Assembly (NCBI GenBank): GCA_947589705.1
Contig: CANQCO010000008.1
Span: 1 to 35,928 of the forward strand
From: Candidatus Gastranaerophilales bacterium
GTDB lineage: Bacteria; Cyanobacteriota; Vampirovibrionia; Gastranaerophilales; Gastranaerophilaceae
Length of the DNA: 35,928 bases
Reading direction: 5' to 3'
Below, in pieces: positions 24,512 to 33,150 of the stretch (position 1 is the stretch's first letter; each line of letters opens with the position of its first letter). The translations under genes were made by a program, and so were the position numbers. Below the pieces are notes generated by a model. The model searched no databases, was not told where the DNA came from, and worked only from the letters and a program-made list of their open reading frames with translations.

Positions 24512-24949
24512 ATGAAAGAAGAATACAGCAATCAAAACAGAAGATGGTATGATAAAGATCCTATATTATCACGTTCAATGAAAACATTGGAAGCCTCTGA
24601 TGATGAAACACAGATTAAAGTTGCTCTTAATCTTATCAAAATTATTGTTGAACACAACCTTGCATTCAGCGAATATACTGATGTTAATGAAATAATAGAA
24701 GCAGTTGAAGAAGGCATGGATACAAGAGCTAATTCCAGATGGTATGACATAGACAGAACCGTCAGAGCTGCTATTAATATGCTTCAAAATTCACCTGCCG
24801 AAACTCAAAAAATTATTGCAAAAGAAATGGCTAAAATAGTTATTGATAAAATTAAAGAAGATAAAGACGTTGAAGAATTGAAAAAGGAATTGGAACAGGA
24901 AAATTTATTTGATGATTCTTCCGATGATTTTTACAACAATAAAGAATAA
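24512..24949 (+). CDS. Unknown protein with an internally duplicated RWYD module
   Basis: A 145-aa protein built from two copies of a roughly 40-residue module. Each begins N-x-R-W-Y-D-x-D, continues with a helix, has an E-T-Q turn, and ends in an I/V-rich helix; about 14 of 41 aligned positions are identical. The first copy starts near residue 9 and the second near 74. An acidic tail follows. I start at ATG 24512 because GAGG lies six bases upstream; a GTG at 24500 is less likely. It has no membrane segment or cysteine motif and I do not recognise the family. Position between fixX and recJ suggests operon membership, not function. Confidence 0.75.
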   Translation: MKEEYSNQNRRWYDKDPILSRSMKTLEASDDETQIKVALNLIKIIVEHNLAFSEYTDVNEIIEAVEEGMDTRANSRWYDIDRTVRAAINMLQNSPAETQKIIAKEMAKIVIDKIKEDKDVEELKKELEQENLFDDSSDDFYNNKE

Positions 24950-24964
24950 AGTCCGGAATTAATA

Positions 24965-27361
24965 ATGTCTATCCGAAAAATATGGAAAACAAAAGAATCA
25001 AATGATATTACTCAAGAGCAAATACAAGCCTGCGGAAATAACAGGCTGATTGCTGTTTTACTTAATAACAGAGGTATAAAGACACCTGTAGAAATAAAAA
25101 AATTTTTAAATCCGTTAAAATCAGGATTATTAAGTCCCGATGTATTTAACGATATGCAAAAGGTTTTAACAAGAATAAAATCTGCAATATCAGCTAATGA
25201 ACATATTACAATATACGGTGACTTTGATGCGGACGGAATTACTTCAACTGCAATACTGTTTTTAACTTTAAAAGAAATAGGCGCTGATGTTGATTATTAT
25301 ATCCCCGATAGAAGCAGCGAAAGTCACGGTTTAAATTCAAAAGCACTTGTAAAAATTATATCAAAAAGTAAGTCTAAACTCATTTTAACGGTTGACTGCG
25401 GTATTTCTAATATCAATGAAATAAATTTTGCAAAAAGTTTTAAAACCGATATAATAATTACCGATCACCATGAAGCACCCGATATACTTCCAGAAGCATT
25501 TGCAATTATTAATCCGAAAGCACCTGAATCTATTAATTCCGATTTATCCGTAGAAGAAATTCAAAGCTTAAACAATTTAGCAGGTGCCGGAGTCGCTTTT
25601 AAACTTGCTTGTAAATTGCTCGAAGAATATAAAAAAGAAGATTTTGTTAATGAAATATTACCTCTTTGCGCTATAGGAACAATTGGTGATGTCGTAAATC
25701 TCACGGGAGAGAACAGAAGTATTGTTGCAATGGGACTTGAACTTATTAAACATGGCAGACATAACGGTATTCAAAAACTTATTTCCTCCGCAGGTATTTC
25801 AGACATCACAAAAATATCAGCAGAGACCATTGCTTTTTCAATAGTTCCGAGACTAAATGCCGCAGGAAGATTGGAATCTCCGCTTACCGCACTTAAAATT
25901 CTTATCTCGGTTTATGATGAAAATATTGAAACTAATATCAAACTGCTTAATGACTTAAATATTTTAAGGCAAAATTTATGCGATGAAACATTTTTTCAAG
26001 CAAAACAAATGTATGAAAATAATAAACTTTCCAATAAAAAAAGTATTATTTTGTTTAATGAAAATTGGCATATCGGTATAATAGGAATTGTATCTTCAAG
26101 ACTTGTAGAAGAGTACAATAAACCTGTATTACTCATGACAAGAGATACAAATTTCCCTGAAATAATAAGATGTTCATCAAGAAGTATAAAAGATATAAAT
26201 CTGTTTGAAGTATTGTCAGAACATAAAGAATATTTTGAGGGTTTTGGCGGTCACAAAATGGCAGCGGGTTTTTCTTTTAATGAGAAAAAAATTTCTCTTG
26301 AATCTCTTAAAAAATTAATTAATAATACCATTGAAGAAGCATCTATAGGCGTTGATTTTTCAAAAACCGTTGTAGAAGCCGATATGATTGTAGTTCCAAA
26401 CGATTTAACAATTAATACTGTTGAGAATATTAATAAGCTTGAGCCTTTTGGCAGCGGTAATCCTTCTCCCTTATTTATTATGAACGATTTAATTTTTAAA
26501 ACCTCAAAACTGATGGGACAAAATGAAAATCATTTAAAAATATTTGCCTCTGATGAATCAGGACAAAATTTAGAATGTATTAAATGGAACTCTTCAAATA
26601 TTAATTTATTTGAAAACTCAAAGTTTAATATATTATTTTCTCCCAGAATAAACTCTTTTAACGGGAATACCTCCGTTCAGTATATTTTAGAAGATTTACA
26701 ATACGAAAATCAAGAAAATGAACCTGAAATAACTGATGTAAAAATACTCGATCACAGAAATAAAAAAGATATTCTGCTTCAAGTTCTTGATTTTATTAAT
26801 TCAACAAAAAAACAAACGGGCATTTTCCTTTCCACACCCAAATTATTAAAACAAATTGAAAATTCAAAAGCTCTAAATTTAATAATAAATACTGAAAATA
26901 TCCAATCTCAAACCGAACAGTTAATGTTTTTTGAATGTCCTGCAGATAAAGATGATTTCTTTTCAATTATAAAAAATTCAAATGCAAAAATAGTACATCT
27001 TATGAATTTTAATATACAAAAGATTATAACCGACAACTTTATTTCAACATTGTCTGGAATGCTAAAATATGCACTGACAAACCTCGGCGGAAATATTGAA
27101 ATAAAAAAACTTGCAAATGCGCTTACGGTTAATGAAAAAACTCTCGATTGCGCACTTGATTTACTTTCTGATACAAAAATGATTAATTATGAACAAATTT
27201 CAGAAACGGAATATAATATAAAAACTCTTAATCCTGTTGAACTATCAAAAATAAAACAATCTGATTTATATAATGAACTTAATGAAAATATTAATGAAAT
27301 AAATGATTTCAGACAATTTTATTTAAATGCTACACCTGATGAAATCAAACAATATTTATAA
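24965..27361 (+). CDS. recJ: Single-stranded-DNA exonuclease RecJ (long form)
   Basis: RecJ degrades single-stranded DNA 5' to 3' in recombination and mismatch/base-excision repair. The DHH-domain motifs are G-D-F-D-A-D-G (85-91), D-C-G-I-S-N (about 144-149) and D-H-H (167-169); the DHHA1 domain carries G-F-G-G-H-K-M-A-A-G-F. An OB-fold follows. At 798 aa it is the long Gram-positive/cyanobacterial form, with about 230 extra C-terminal residues ending in a winged-helix-like segment (E-I-K-K-L-A-N-A-L-T-V-N). The start has CCGGA upstream. It sits 15 bp after the duplicated-module gene and 9 bp before a radical SAM gene. Confidence 0.95.
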   Translation: MSIRKIWKTKESNDITQEQIQACGNNRLIAVLLNNRGIKTPVEIKKFLNPLKSGLLSPDVFNDMQKVLTRIKSAISANEHITIYGDFDADGITSTAILFLTLKEIGADVDYYIPDRSSESHGLNSKALVKIISKSKSKLILTVDCGISNINEINFAKSFKTDIIITDHHEAPDILPEAFAIINPKAPESINSDLSVEEIQSLNNLAGAGVAFKLACKLLEEYKKEDFVNEILPLCAIGTIGDVVNLTGENRSIVAMGLELIKHGRHNGIQKLISSAGISDITKISAETIAFSIVPRLNAAGRLESPLTALKILISVYDENIETNIKLLNDLNILRQNLCDETFFQAKQMYENNKLSNKKSIILFNENWHIGIIGIVSSRLVEEYNKPVLLMTRDTNFPEIIRCSSRSIKDINLFEVLSEHKEYFEGFGGHKMAAGFSFNEKKISLESLKKLINNTIEEASIGVDFSKTVVEADMIVVPNDLTINTVENINKLEPFGSGNPSPLFIMNDLIFKTSKLMGQNENHLKIFASDESGQNLECIKWNSSNINLFENSKFNILFSPRINSFNGNTSVQYILEDLQYENQENEPEITDVKILDHRNKKDILLQVLDFINSTKKQTGIFLSTPKLLKQIENSKALNLIINTENIQSQTEQLMFFECPADKDDFFSIIKNSNAKIVHLMNFNIQKIITDNFISTLSGMLKYALTNLGGNIEIKKLANALTVNEKTLDCALDLLSDTKMINYEQISETEYNIKTLNPVELSKIKQSDLYNELNENINEINDFRQFYLNATPDEIKQYL

Positions 27362-27370
27362 GAGGAATTT

Positions 27371-28342
27371 ATGCTGTTTTTCAAAAACAAAAAAAAATAT
27401 ATAAGCTGCGATTTAATTGAACACGGACTGGATTTTTTTTCTAACAGTATCAATTTTTGCTGCAGGATTCCGCCTACCGATAAAGGTTATAAAAAATTAA
27501 TTGATAACTATAACGGTGAAATAATCAACTGGAAAGAATTTTTTAAAATAAAAAATAAATACAGAAATGAAATGAAAAAAGGCAATATCGTTCCTGAATG
27601 CAAGGGTTGTATTTATCTTCAGGAAAAGGAATGGGACAAAGATAATTACATTTCATTTATTAACTTTAACAATTGGACAACCTGTAATGAGCATTGTATA
27701 TATTGCCATTTAAACGATGAAAATTTACCAAAAATAAAACAATACAATGTTTATCCGGCTATAAAAGATATGGCAGAAAAAGGATATTTAAAGAGCGGAG
27801 GACATATTACAATAGCAGGCGGTGAACCTTGCGTTGCTCCCGAATTTGATGATTTAATTAAACTTTTTCTTGATTATAAAATGAACAATATCCGTGTTCT
27901 TACAAATGCTACTAAATTCAGCAGTATTATTCAAAAAGGAATTGAAGAAGAAAGAGTTAATATTGTCGTTTCCGTTGACTCGGGAAGTAAAGATACATTT
28001 ATAAAAGTTAAAAGATATGATTTTTATGATAAAGTATGGGATAACATAAAAAAATATGCCGCAGTACAAAAAAGAACAGACAGCGTAAAAACTAAATTCA
28101 TACTTATTCCAAATATAAATGACTCTAAAGAAGAAATAAATGCCTGGATTGAAAAATCTGTTGAAGCGGGTGTTAAACATCTTGCGTTTGATATTGAAAT
28201 GATGTGGTATAGTGAAAATAAAGATAATCTGCCCAACAGTCTTTTTGAAACAGTTAAATATACTTTAGATAAAATCAAAGAAAAAAATTTAGGTTTAGAA
28301 CTCATTGACAGAGGCTCTATCATAGCAAAAATGATTAAATAA
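27371..28342 (+). CDS. Radical SAM protein of unknown specificity
   Basis: A 323-aa radical SAM enzyme. The cluster motif C-N-E-H-C-I-Y-C gives Cys105, Cys109 and Cys112 (C-x3-C-x2-C), and A-G-G-E-P at about 149-153 binds SAM. V-L-T-N-A-T and S-V-D-S-G continue the barrel strands. Unusually, an N-terminal region of about 100 residues holds Cys30-Cys31 and C-K-G-C at 77-80 ahead of the canonical motif, possibly substrate or second-cluster ligands; there is no C-terminal SPASM motif. GAGG lies upstream of the ATG. The reaction is unknown; peptide or tRNA modification would be guesses. Confidence 0.85.
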   Translation: MLFFKNKKKYISCDLIEHGLDFFSNSINFCCRIPPTDKGYKKLIDNYNGEIINWKEFFKIKNKYRNEMKKGNIVPECKGCIYLQEKEWDKDNYISFINFNNWTTCNEHCIYCHLNDENLPKIKQYNVYPAIKDMAEKGYLKSGGHITIAGGEPCVAPEFDDLIKLFLDYKMNNIRVLTNATKFSSIIQKGIEEERVNIVVSVDSGSKDTFIKVKRYDFYDKVWDNIKKYAAVQKRTDSVKTKFILIPNINDSKEEINAWIEKSVEAGVKHLAFDIEMMWYSENKDNLPNSLFETVKYTLDKIKEKNLGLELIDRGSIIAKMIK

Positions 28343-28498
28343 TTTAATCTAGTGTCGTACTCTACGTGGCTTATCGTAAAATTTTGTTCGGACAAATTAT
28401 ATTCTTTCATTGTTTATAATAGCCTTAATTTATAAATATCTATATATAACATTCTTTTTTAAAATAAATCATATTAAAAATAAAGAAAGGATGTATAT

Positions 28499-28843
28499 AT
28501 GATAAATACATTAGTAAGATGGATATTATCGGCACTGCTTGTTATACTAATCGCGTGGATAGTACCCGGAATTACAGTAACAAATTTTTTAACGGCAATG
28601 TTAGTTGTTGTAATAATAGCATTGATTAATACATTTATTAAGCCGCTGGTTGAATTTATCTCGCTGCCGATAAATTTCCTAACGTTAGGGCTGTTTGGAT
28701 TAGTAATTAATGCCCTGTTATTTATGCTTGCAGGCAAACTTGCTCCGGGCTTTGAAGTTGAAGGATTTTGGAGTGCGCTTTTAGGGTCATTACTGCTTTC
28801 TGTCTTAACTCCGTTAATAAATAAATTATCAGTAAAAAAATAA
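28499..28843 (+). CDS. YvlD-like membrane protein (Phage_holin_4_2 family)
   Basis: A 114-aa protein made almost entirely of four transmembrane helices. The N-terminal L-V-R-W-I-L-S-A, I-V-P-G-I-T-V, N-T-F-I-K-P-L-V-E-F-I-S-L-P-I-N-F-L-T-L-G and the terminal G-S-L-L-L-S-V-L-T motifs are typical of YvlD relatives (Pfam Phage_holin_4_2). Despite the family name these are chromosomal housekeeping proteins without proven holin activity. AAAGGA is seven bases before the ATG. The preceding 156-bp gap (28343-28498) contains a TATAAT at 28415-28420 with no good -35; otherwise I see nothing in it. Function unknown. Confidence 0.88.
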   Translation: MINTLVRWILSALLVILIAWIVPGITVTNFLTAMLVVVIIALINTFIKPLVEFISLPINFLTLGLFGLVINALLFMLAGKLAPGFEVEGFWSALLGSLLLSVLTPLINKLSVKK

Positions 28844-28845
28844 CC

Positions 28846-28891
28846 GTAAATTTACAATTTTAACAAAAAATGTTAAACTTAACACGGTGTT
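28846..28891 (+). promoter_or_regulatory. Palindrome cluster upstream of the aquaporin gene
   Basis: The 68-bp gap before the aquaporin gene holds four perfect inverted repeats: GTAAATTTAC (28846-28855); TTTAACA/TGTTAAA around a 5-A spacer (28859-28877); TGTTAA/TTAACA with a 2-bp spacer (28871-28884); and AACAC/GTGTT with a 1-bp spacer (28881-28891). The TTAACA half-site occurs at 28860 and 28879 in direct orientation, 19 bp apart, with the inverted copy between. The stretch could bind a dimeric repressor; no strong promoter consensus is separable from it. Confidence 0.4.
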
Positions 28892-28911
28892 CAAATTGTA
28901 AAGGAGATTTT

Positions 28912-29562
28912 ATGAAAGAAAACCTGAAAAAGTATTTAACGGAAATGATAGGAACATTTTTCCTTGTATTAACAATAGCTTGTACGGGGCTGTTGGGAGC
29001 AAACGGAGTTATTGCACCGCTCGCAATAGGCGCTGCTTTAATGGTAATGGTATATGCGGGAGGTCATATATCAGGCGGACATTATAACCCTGCTGTTTCT
29101 TTAGCTGCCTGCATCAGAGGTGCTTTAAGCTTTAAACAGTTTATTCCTTATGCTTTAGTACAAATAATCGGTGCTGTTCTTGCTGTTATAATATTCGGTA
29201 TTATGGCAAAAGGTACTATTATTGTAATTGAACCTGCTAACTTCGGATTAAAAGGTTTGTTGATAGCAGAATTTTTGTTTACTTTTGCACTTTGTTATAC
29301 AGTTCTGCAAACTGCAACAACAAAAAATACAGCAGGTAATTCATACTATGGTTTAGCTATCGGCTTTATAGTTCTTGTAGGTGCTTTCTCTGTAGGCGGA
29401 ACACTTTGTGCTGGTGCGTTTAACCCTGCAGTCGCTGTTGCTGCCGGCATGTTAAAGCTTGCACCTTGGGCTTTAATATTATTTACTATTTTAGCTAACC
29501 TTGTTGCCGGTATTTGCGCCGCTATTGCATTTAAAATGACTTATACTGAACCTAATGAATAA
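28912..29562 (+). CDS. Aquaporin-family channel lacking the filter arginine
   Basis: A 216-aa MIP-family channel with six helices and two pore loops: H-Y-N-P-A-V-S (NPA at 59-61) and G-A-F-N-P-A-V (NPA at 171-173). In classical water and glycerol channels the second NPA is followed by arginine, part of the ar/R selectivity filter; here it is valine, so pore chemistry may differ from AqpZ or GlpF. I start at ATG 28912 because AAGGAG lies six bases upstream and membrane topology begins there; the upstream ATG at 28870 has no ribosome-binding site and overlaps the palindromes. A two-way terminator follows. Confidence 0.9.
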   Translation: MKENLKKYLTEMIGTFFLVLTIACTGLLGANGVIAPLAIGAALMVMVYAGGHISGGHYNPAVSLAACIRGALSFKQFIPYALVQIIGAVLAVIIFGIMAKGTIIVIEPANFGLKGLLIAEFLFTFALCYTVLQTATTKNTAGNSYYGLAIGFIVLVGAFSVGGTLCAGAFNPAVAVAAGMLKLAPWALILFTILANLVAGICAAIAFKMTYTEPNE

Positions 29563-29576
29563 TTAGTTCCTAATAT

Positions 29577-29606
29577 AAAAAGACCGCTTAGTTAAGCGGT
29601 CTTTTT
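29577..29606. terminator. Bidirectional Rho-independent terminator
   Basis: A perfect 14-bp inverted repeat, AAAAAGACCGCTTA paired with TAAGCGGTCTTTTT around a GT loop, lies between the convergent aquaporin and leuS genes. The A-run and T-run flanks give a U-tract in both directions, so it should stop transcription of both genes. Confidence 0.92.
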
Positions 29607-29608
29607 GT

Positions 29609-32095
29609 TTATTTAACTACTATATTAACCAGTTTTCCGGGGACTACAATCACTTTTACTATATCTTTGCCTTTTGTAAGTTCTTTTATCTTTTCACTGT
29701 TAAGGGCAGTCTTTTCAAGTTCTTCTTTTGTAGATTCCGCATCAACTTCTATTCTGTCTTTAACTTTTCCGTTTATCTGTGCAACAAGAGTTATTTTACT
29801 TGTTTTTGCCAAAGCTTCATCATATTTAGGCCATTCAAGTTTATGAACGGAATCTGTTCCGCCCAGACCTTCATAGATTTCTTCCGTCATATGAGGAAGT
29901 ACGGGCGCCAATAATTTCAAGAAAGTTACTACGGCATAGCTGAATACATTTTTATCCTCAGCCGTAAACTCTTTTTTGCTGTTCAGATAGTCATAAATAA
30001 CATTTGTAAATTCACGGTACTTTGATATTACGGTATTAAACTGGAATTCATTAGCGATATCTTGTGATATCTTCTTAATTGTCATATGAACTTCTCTTAC
30101 AAGGTCATTATTTTCTCTTGTAAGTGAATTTACATCACCGAGTTTATAGTCAAGAATAATATCTTTTTGGTATTCGCTGTATATTTTCCAGAGTCTGTTT
30201 AAGAACTTATAACAGCCTTCAACACCGGCATCTGACCAGTCAAAATCTCTGTTTGGAGGTGAATCCGAGAGTATAAACAATCTTGCTGTATCAGCCCCAT
30301 AGTTAGCGAATATTTCATCAGGGTCTACGGTATTACCTTTTGATTTTGACATTTTTGAACCGTCTTTTAAAACCATACCTTGTGTTAAAAGGTTTTTAAA
30401 CGGTTCATCTATATTTATAATACCTAAATCTCTAAGTGCTTTGGTAAAGAACCTTGAATAGAGAAGGTGTAAAATAGCGTGTTCTATACCGCCCACATAC
30501 TGGTCAATAGGCGCCCAGTAGTGTAAGAGGTCTTTATCAAACGGAGCGTCGTTGTTTCTTGCATCTATGTATCTGTAGAAATACCAGTTAGAACACATAA
30601 ACGTATCCATTGTATCTGTTTCTCTTTCAGCTTTGCCGCCGCATATAGGACAAGTTGTATACTTAAATGATTCTGATGTTTTAACGGGAGACATACCTTT
30701 TACGCTAAAATCGACGTCTTCCGGGAGAAGTACGGGAAGGTCTTTTTCATCAACGGGAACGGTTCCGCATTTTGGACAATATACAATAGGAATAGGCGTT
30801 CCCCAGTATCTTTGTCTTGAAATCAACCAGTCACGAAGTCTGAATTGAACTTTGGCTTCTCCGAATCCGCCTTTTACGGCTTTATCAATTATAACCTGTT
30901 TCGCTTTTTCATTTTCAAGTCCGTTGCAATCCGATGAATTAACAAGTATACCTTTATCGGTATATGCTTCTTTTAATTCAGCAGTAGGATTTTCAGGATT
31001 TTGAATAACGATTTTAATCGGCAGATTATATTTTTTAGCAAAATCGAAGTCACGCTCATCGTGTGCAGGTACTGCCATAACAGCGCCTGTTCCGTATTCG
31101 GCAAGTGCATAATCAGCTGTCCAAATCGGGAATTCTTCACCGTTTAGAGGGTTTATTAAGTGAGTACCCAAAGGAACTCCGGTTTTAATTCTTTCGGTTG
31201 AAAGTCTTTCTATCTCAGACATTCTTCTTGCATTTTGTCTGTATGCTTCAACCGCTTCTTTATTTTCGGGGGTCGTTAATTTTTCAATATCTTTGTATTC
31301 AGGTGCAACAACCAAATATGTAATACCGTAAGCCGTATCGGGTCTTGTAGTGTAAACGGGAACTTCAAGCCCTTCGATTTCTTTTACCTTAAATCTTAAA
31401 ATAGCACCGGTTGAGCGGTCAATCCAGTTTTTCTGCATTGTTTTTACGCTGTCAGGCCAGCCTTTTAATTTTTCTATATCGTCTAAAAGCTCTTGAGCAT
31501 AGTCGGTAATTTTTAAAAACCATTGAGAAAGATATTTCTTTTCTACTTCCCCGTCACATCTCCAGCATTTTCCGTCTATTACCTGCTCGTTAGCAAGAAC
31601 GGTAGCGCAGTTTTTGCACCAGTTAACGGCAGCCTCTTTTTTATAAGCTAAGCCTTTTTTAAACATTTGAATAAAGAAATATTGAGTCCATTTGTAGTAT
31701 TCGGGAAGGCAGGTGGTAACTTCTCTATCCCAGTCTATCATTAGACCCAGTTCTTTTAATTGCTTTTTCATATAAGCAATATTATCAAGAGTCCATTTTT
31801 TAGGATTTGCGCCATGTTGAATGGCAGCATTTTCTGCAGGCAGACCGAAACTGTCCCAGCCCATCGGATGAAGTACATTATACCCGTTCATTCTCTTATA
31901 ACGTGCTATTACATCTGATATGGTGTAATTTCTGACGTGTCCCATATGAAGTTTGCCTGACGGGTATGGAAGCATAGAAAGAACATAATATTTTTCTTTG
32001 CTTTTGTCATTATATACTTTATTTATCTTTGTTTCATCCCAGCGGCTCTGCCATTTTTTCTCAATTTCCTGCGGAAAATATCTGTCTTTAATCAC
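29609..32095 (-). CDS. leuS: Leucyl-tRNA synthetase
   Basis: LeuS charges tRNA-Leu and edits mischarged tRNA. The class I motifs are H-M-G-H at 50-53 (preceded by P-Y-P-S-G) and K-M-S-K-S around 580; zinc-type cysteine pairs C-x2-C occur near 159/162, 176/179 and in the C-P-K-C-G and C-P-I-C-G pairs. The CP1 editing domain (T-R-P-D-T-A-Y-G-I-T onward) is intact and the length, 828 aa, is normal for bacteria. The start is GTG at 32095 with a strong AGGAG seven bases upstream. The leader is short, so there is no T-box; TATAAT at 32129-32124 is the likely -10. Confidence 0.97.
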   Translation of the reverse strand: MIKDRYFPQEIEKKWQSRWDETKINKVYNDKSKEKYYVLSMLPYPSGKLHMGHVRNYTISDVIARYKRMNGYNVLHPMGWDSFGLPAENAAIQHGANPKKWTLDNIAYMKKQLKELGLMIDWDREVTTCLPEYYKWTQYFFIQMFKKGLAYKKEAAVNWCKNCATVLANEQVIDGKCWRCDGEVEKKYLSQWFLKITDYAQELLDDIEKLKGWPDSVKTMQKNWIDRSTGAILRFKVKEIEGLEVPVYTTRPDTAYGITYLVVAPEYKDIEKLTTPENKEAVEAYRQNARRMSEIERLSTERIKTGVPLGTHLINPLNGEEFPIWTADYALAEYGTGAVMAVPAHDERDFDFAKKYNLPIKIVIQNPENPTAELKEAYTDKGILVNSSDCNGLENEKAKQVIIDKAVKGGFGEAKVQFRLRDWLISRQRYWGTPIPIVYCPKCGTVPVDEKDLPVLLPEDVDFSVKGMSPVKTSESFKYTTCPICGGKAERETDTMDTFMCSNWYFYRYIDARNNDAPFDKDLLHYWAPIDQYVGGIEHAILHLLYSRFFTKALRDLGIINIDEPFKNLLTQGMVLKDGSKMSKSKGNTVDPDEIFANYGADTARLFILSDSPPNRDFDWSDAGVEGCYKFLNRLWKIYSEYQKDIILDYKLGDVNSLTRENNDLVREVHMTIKKISQDIANEFQFNTVISKYREFTNVIYDYLNSKKEFTAEDKNVFSYAVVTFLKLLAPVLPHMTEEIYEGLGGTDSVHKLEWPKYDEALAKTSKITLVAQINGKVKDRIEVDAESTKEELEKTALNSEKIKELTKGKDIVKVIVVPGKLVNIVVK

Positions 32096-32123
32096 CGTTT
32101 TTCTCCTAATACCTACGTTAAAA

Positions 32124-32129
32124 ATTATA
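32124..32129 (-). promoter_or_regulatory. -10 element of leuS
   Basis: Minus-strand TATAAT lies 28 bases before the GTG start and 10 bases upstream of the AGGAG region. The -35 position is a T-run without consensus. The leader of about 20 nt excludes a T-box riboswitch. Confidence 0.4.
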
Positions 32130-32158
32130 ATCTAAACATAAAAAAGAGAAAAATGTAA

Positions 32159-33148
32159 TTAAATATTCTCAAGAATCTTATTTAAATCAATGTTTAAACA
32201 TTTAAGATTTGAGCAGGTAGTCTGGCGTTTTTCCCATAAACATGGGCGGCAATCGGAATTATTTGTTATTGCAATAAATTTTTCGGATTCGGGCAATAGT
32301 TTATTTTCATCCGTAGGTCCAAAGATTGCAATTGTTTTTGTATCAGTTGCAACACCTATGTGCATCGGAGCAGAATCAGAACATATAAGGACTTCGGATT
32401 TTTTTATCAGTTTTGCCAAGTCGTAAATATTTTTTGTTTTCCCGTACATATCAACAAAATTTGTTAAATCGGAATTTTTTAATTCTTCTCTTATTTTTAA
32501 AATACATTCTTCATCATCAGGCCCGCCTGCCAATATAACCTTCTTGTTCTTTTCCAAAAGTTTTTTTATTAAATCAGCCCAAACTTCAGCCGAAAATATT
32601 TTAATAATATTTTTTTGAACACTTATCCTGCTGACTCCCGGGTGAACTATAACGGCATTTTGCTCTCTTTTATTTACTTCAACATTTATTTGAGGAAGTT
32701 CAAACACACAGTTAACAACAGGTAAAGCCAAATCAAAATACATATTTGCCGCATATTGATTTTTATTTAAATTAACTGCATTAGTTAGCAATATTTTACT
32801 TAAATTTGATGTTTTATAACCGATTCTTGTTCTAATCCCCGTAAAAAAAAGTAAAACGGATATTAAAGGATTAGCCCCCGATGATATAACCAAATCATAA
32901 CCGCCTGATAGTGCCTTAAAATATAATTTCAGCATTTCAAGATATTTATTTTTTGTTTTAATGTCAATACAAAAAAAGTTATCGATTAAAGTTGTCAAAG
33001 AAACAAAACTCTTGCTTCTGCCCTCTAAACACAAAGTTATTTTACTTTCGGGATATGTTTTTTTTAAACATTGAATAACAGGCATAAAAAGGATTTCATC
33101 ACCAATACCGCCAAAATTTATAAGAAGAATATTTTTAAAAGAATTCAT
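32159..33148 (-). CDS. Family 9 glycosyltransferase (heptosyltransferase-like)
   Basis: A 329-aa GT-B enzyme. The N-terminal domain opens with N-F-G-G-I-G-D-E-I-L-F-M-P (11-23), the acceptor-side signature of ADP-heptose:LPS heptosyltransferases. The C-terminal domain holds C-S-D-S-A-P-M-H-I-G-V-A and F-G-P-T-D, which bind the nucleotide sugar, and ends in the C-R-P-C...C cysteine cluster common in GT9. It probably adds a sugar to lipopolysaccharide core or a related glycolipid at the cytoplasmic face. It starts 2 bp after the 115-aa gene and lacks its own ribosome-binding site. Donor and acceptor cannot be determined. Confidence 0.9.
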   Translation of the reverse strand: MNSFKNILLINFGGIGDEILFMPVIQCLKKTYPESKITLCLEGRSKSFVSLTTLIDNFFCIDIKTKNKYLEMLKLYFKALSGGYDLVISSGANPLISVLLFFTGIRTRIGYKTSNLSKILLTNAVNLNKNQYAANMYFDLALPVVNCVFELPQINVEVNKREQNAVIVHPGVSRISVQKNIIKIFSAEVWADLIKKLLEKNKKVILAGGPDDEECILKIREELKNSDLTNFVDMYGKTKNIYDLAKLIKKSEVLICSDSAPMHIGVATDTKTIAIFGPTDENKLLPESEKFIAITNNSDCRPCLWEKRQTTCSNLKCLNIDLNKILENI

Positions 33149-33150
33149 AA

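Noticed and set aside
28383..28396. Hairpin TTTGT-TCGG-ACAAA after the radical SAM gene as a terminator
   Set aside because: The stem is only five weak pairs with no following T-run.
28499..28843. Holin as evidence of a prophage
   Set aside because: The Phage_holin_4_2/YvlD family is chromosomal in many bacteria, and no other phage genes are present.
32096..32158. T-box riboswitch upstream of leuS
   Set aside because: The gap is only 63 bp and the -10 is 28 bases before the start, leaving no room for a specifier stem or antiterminator.
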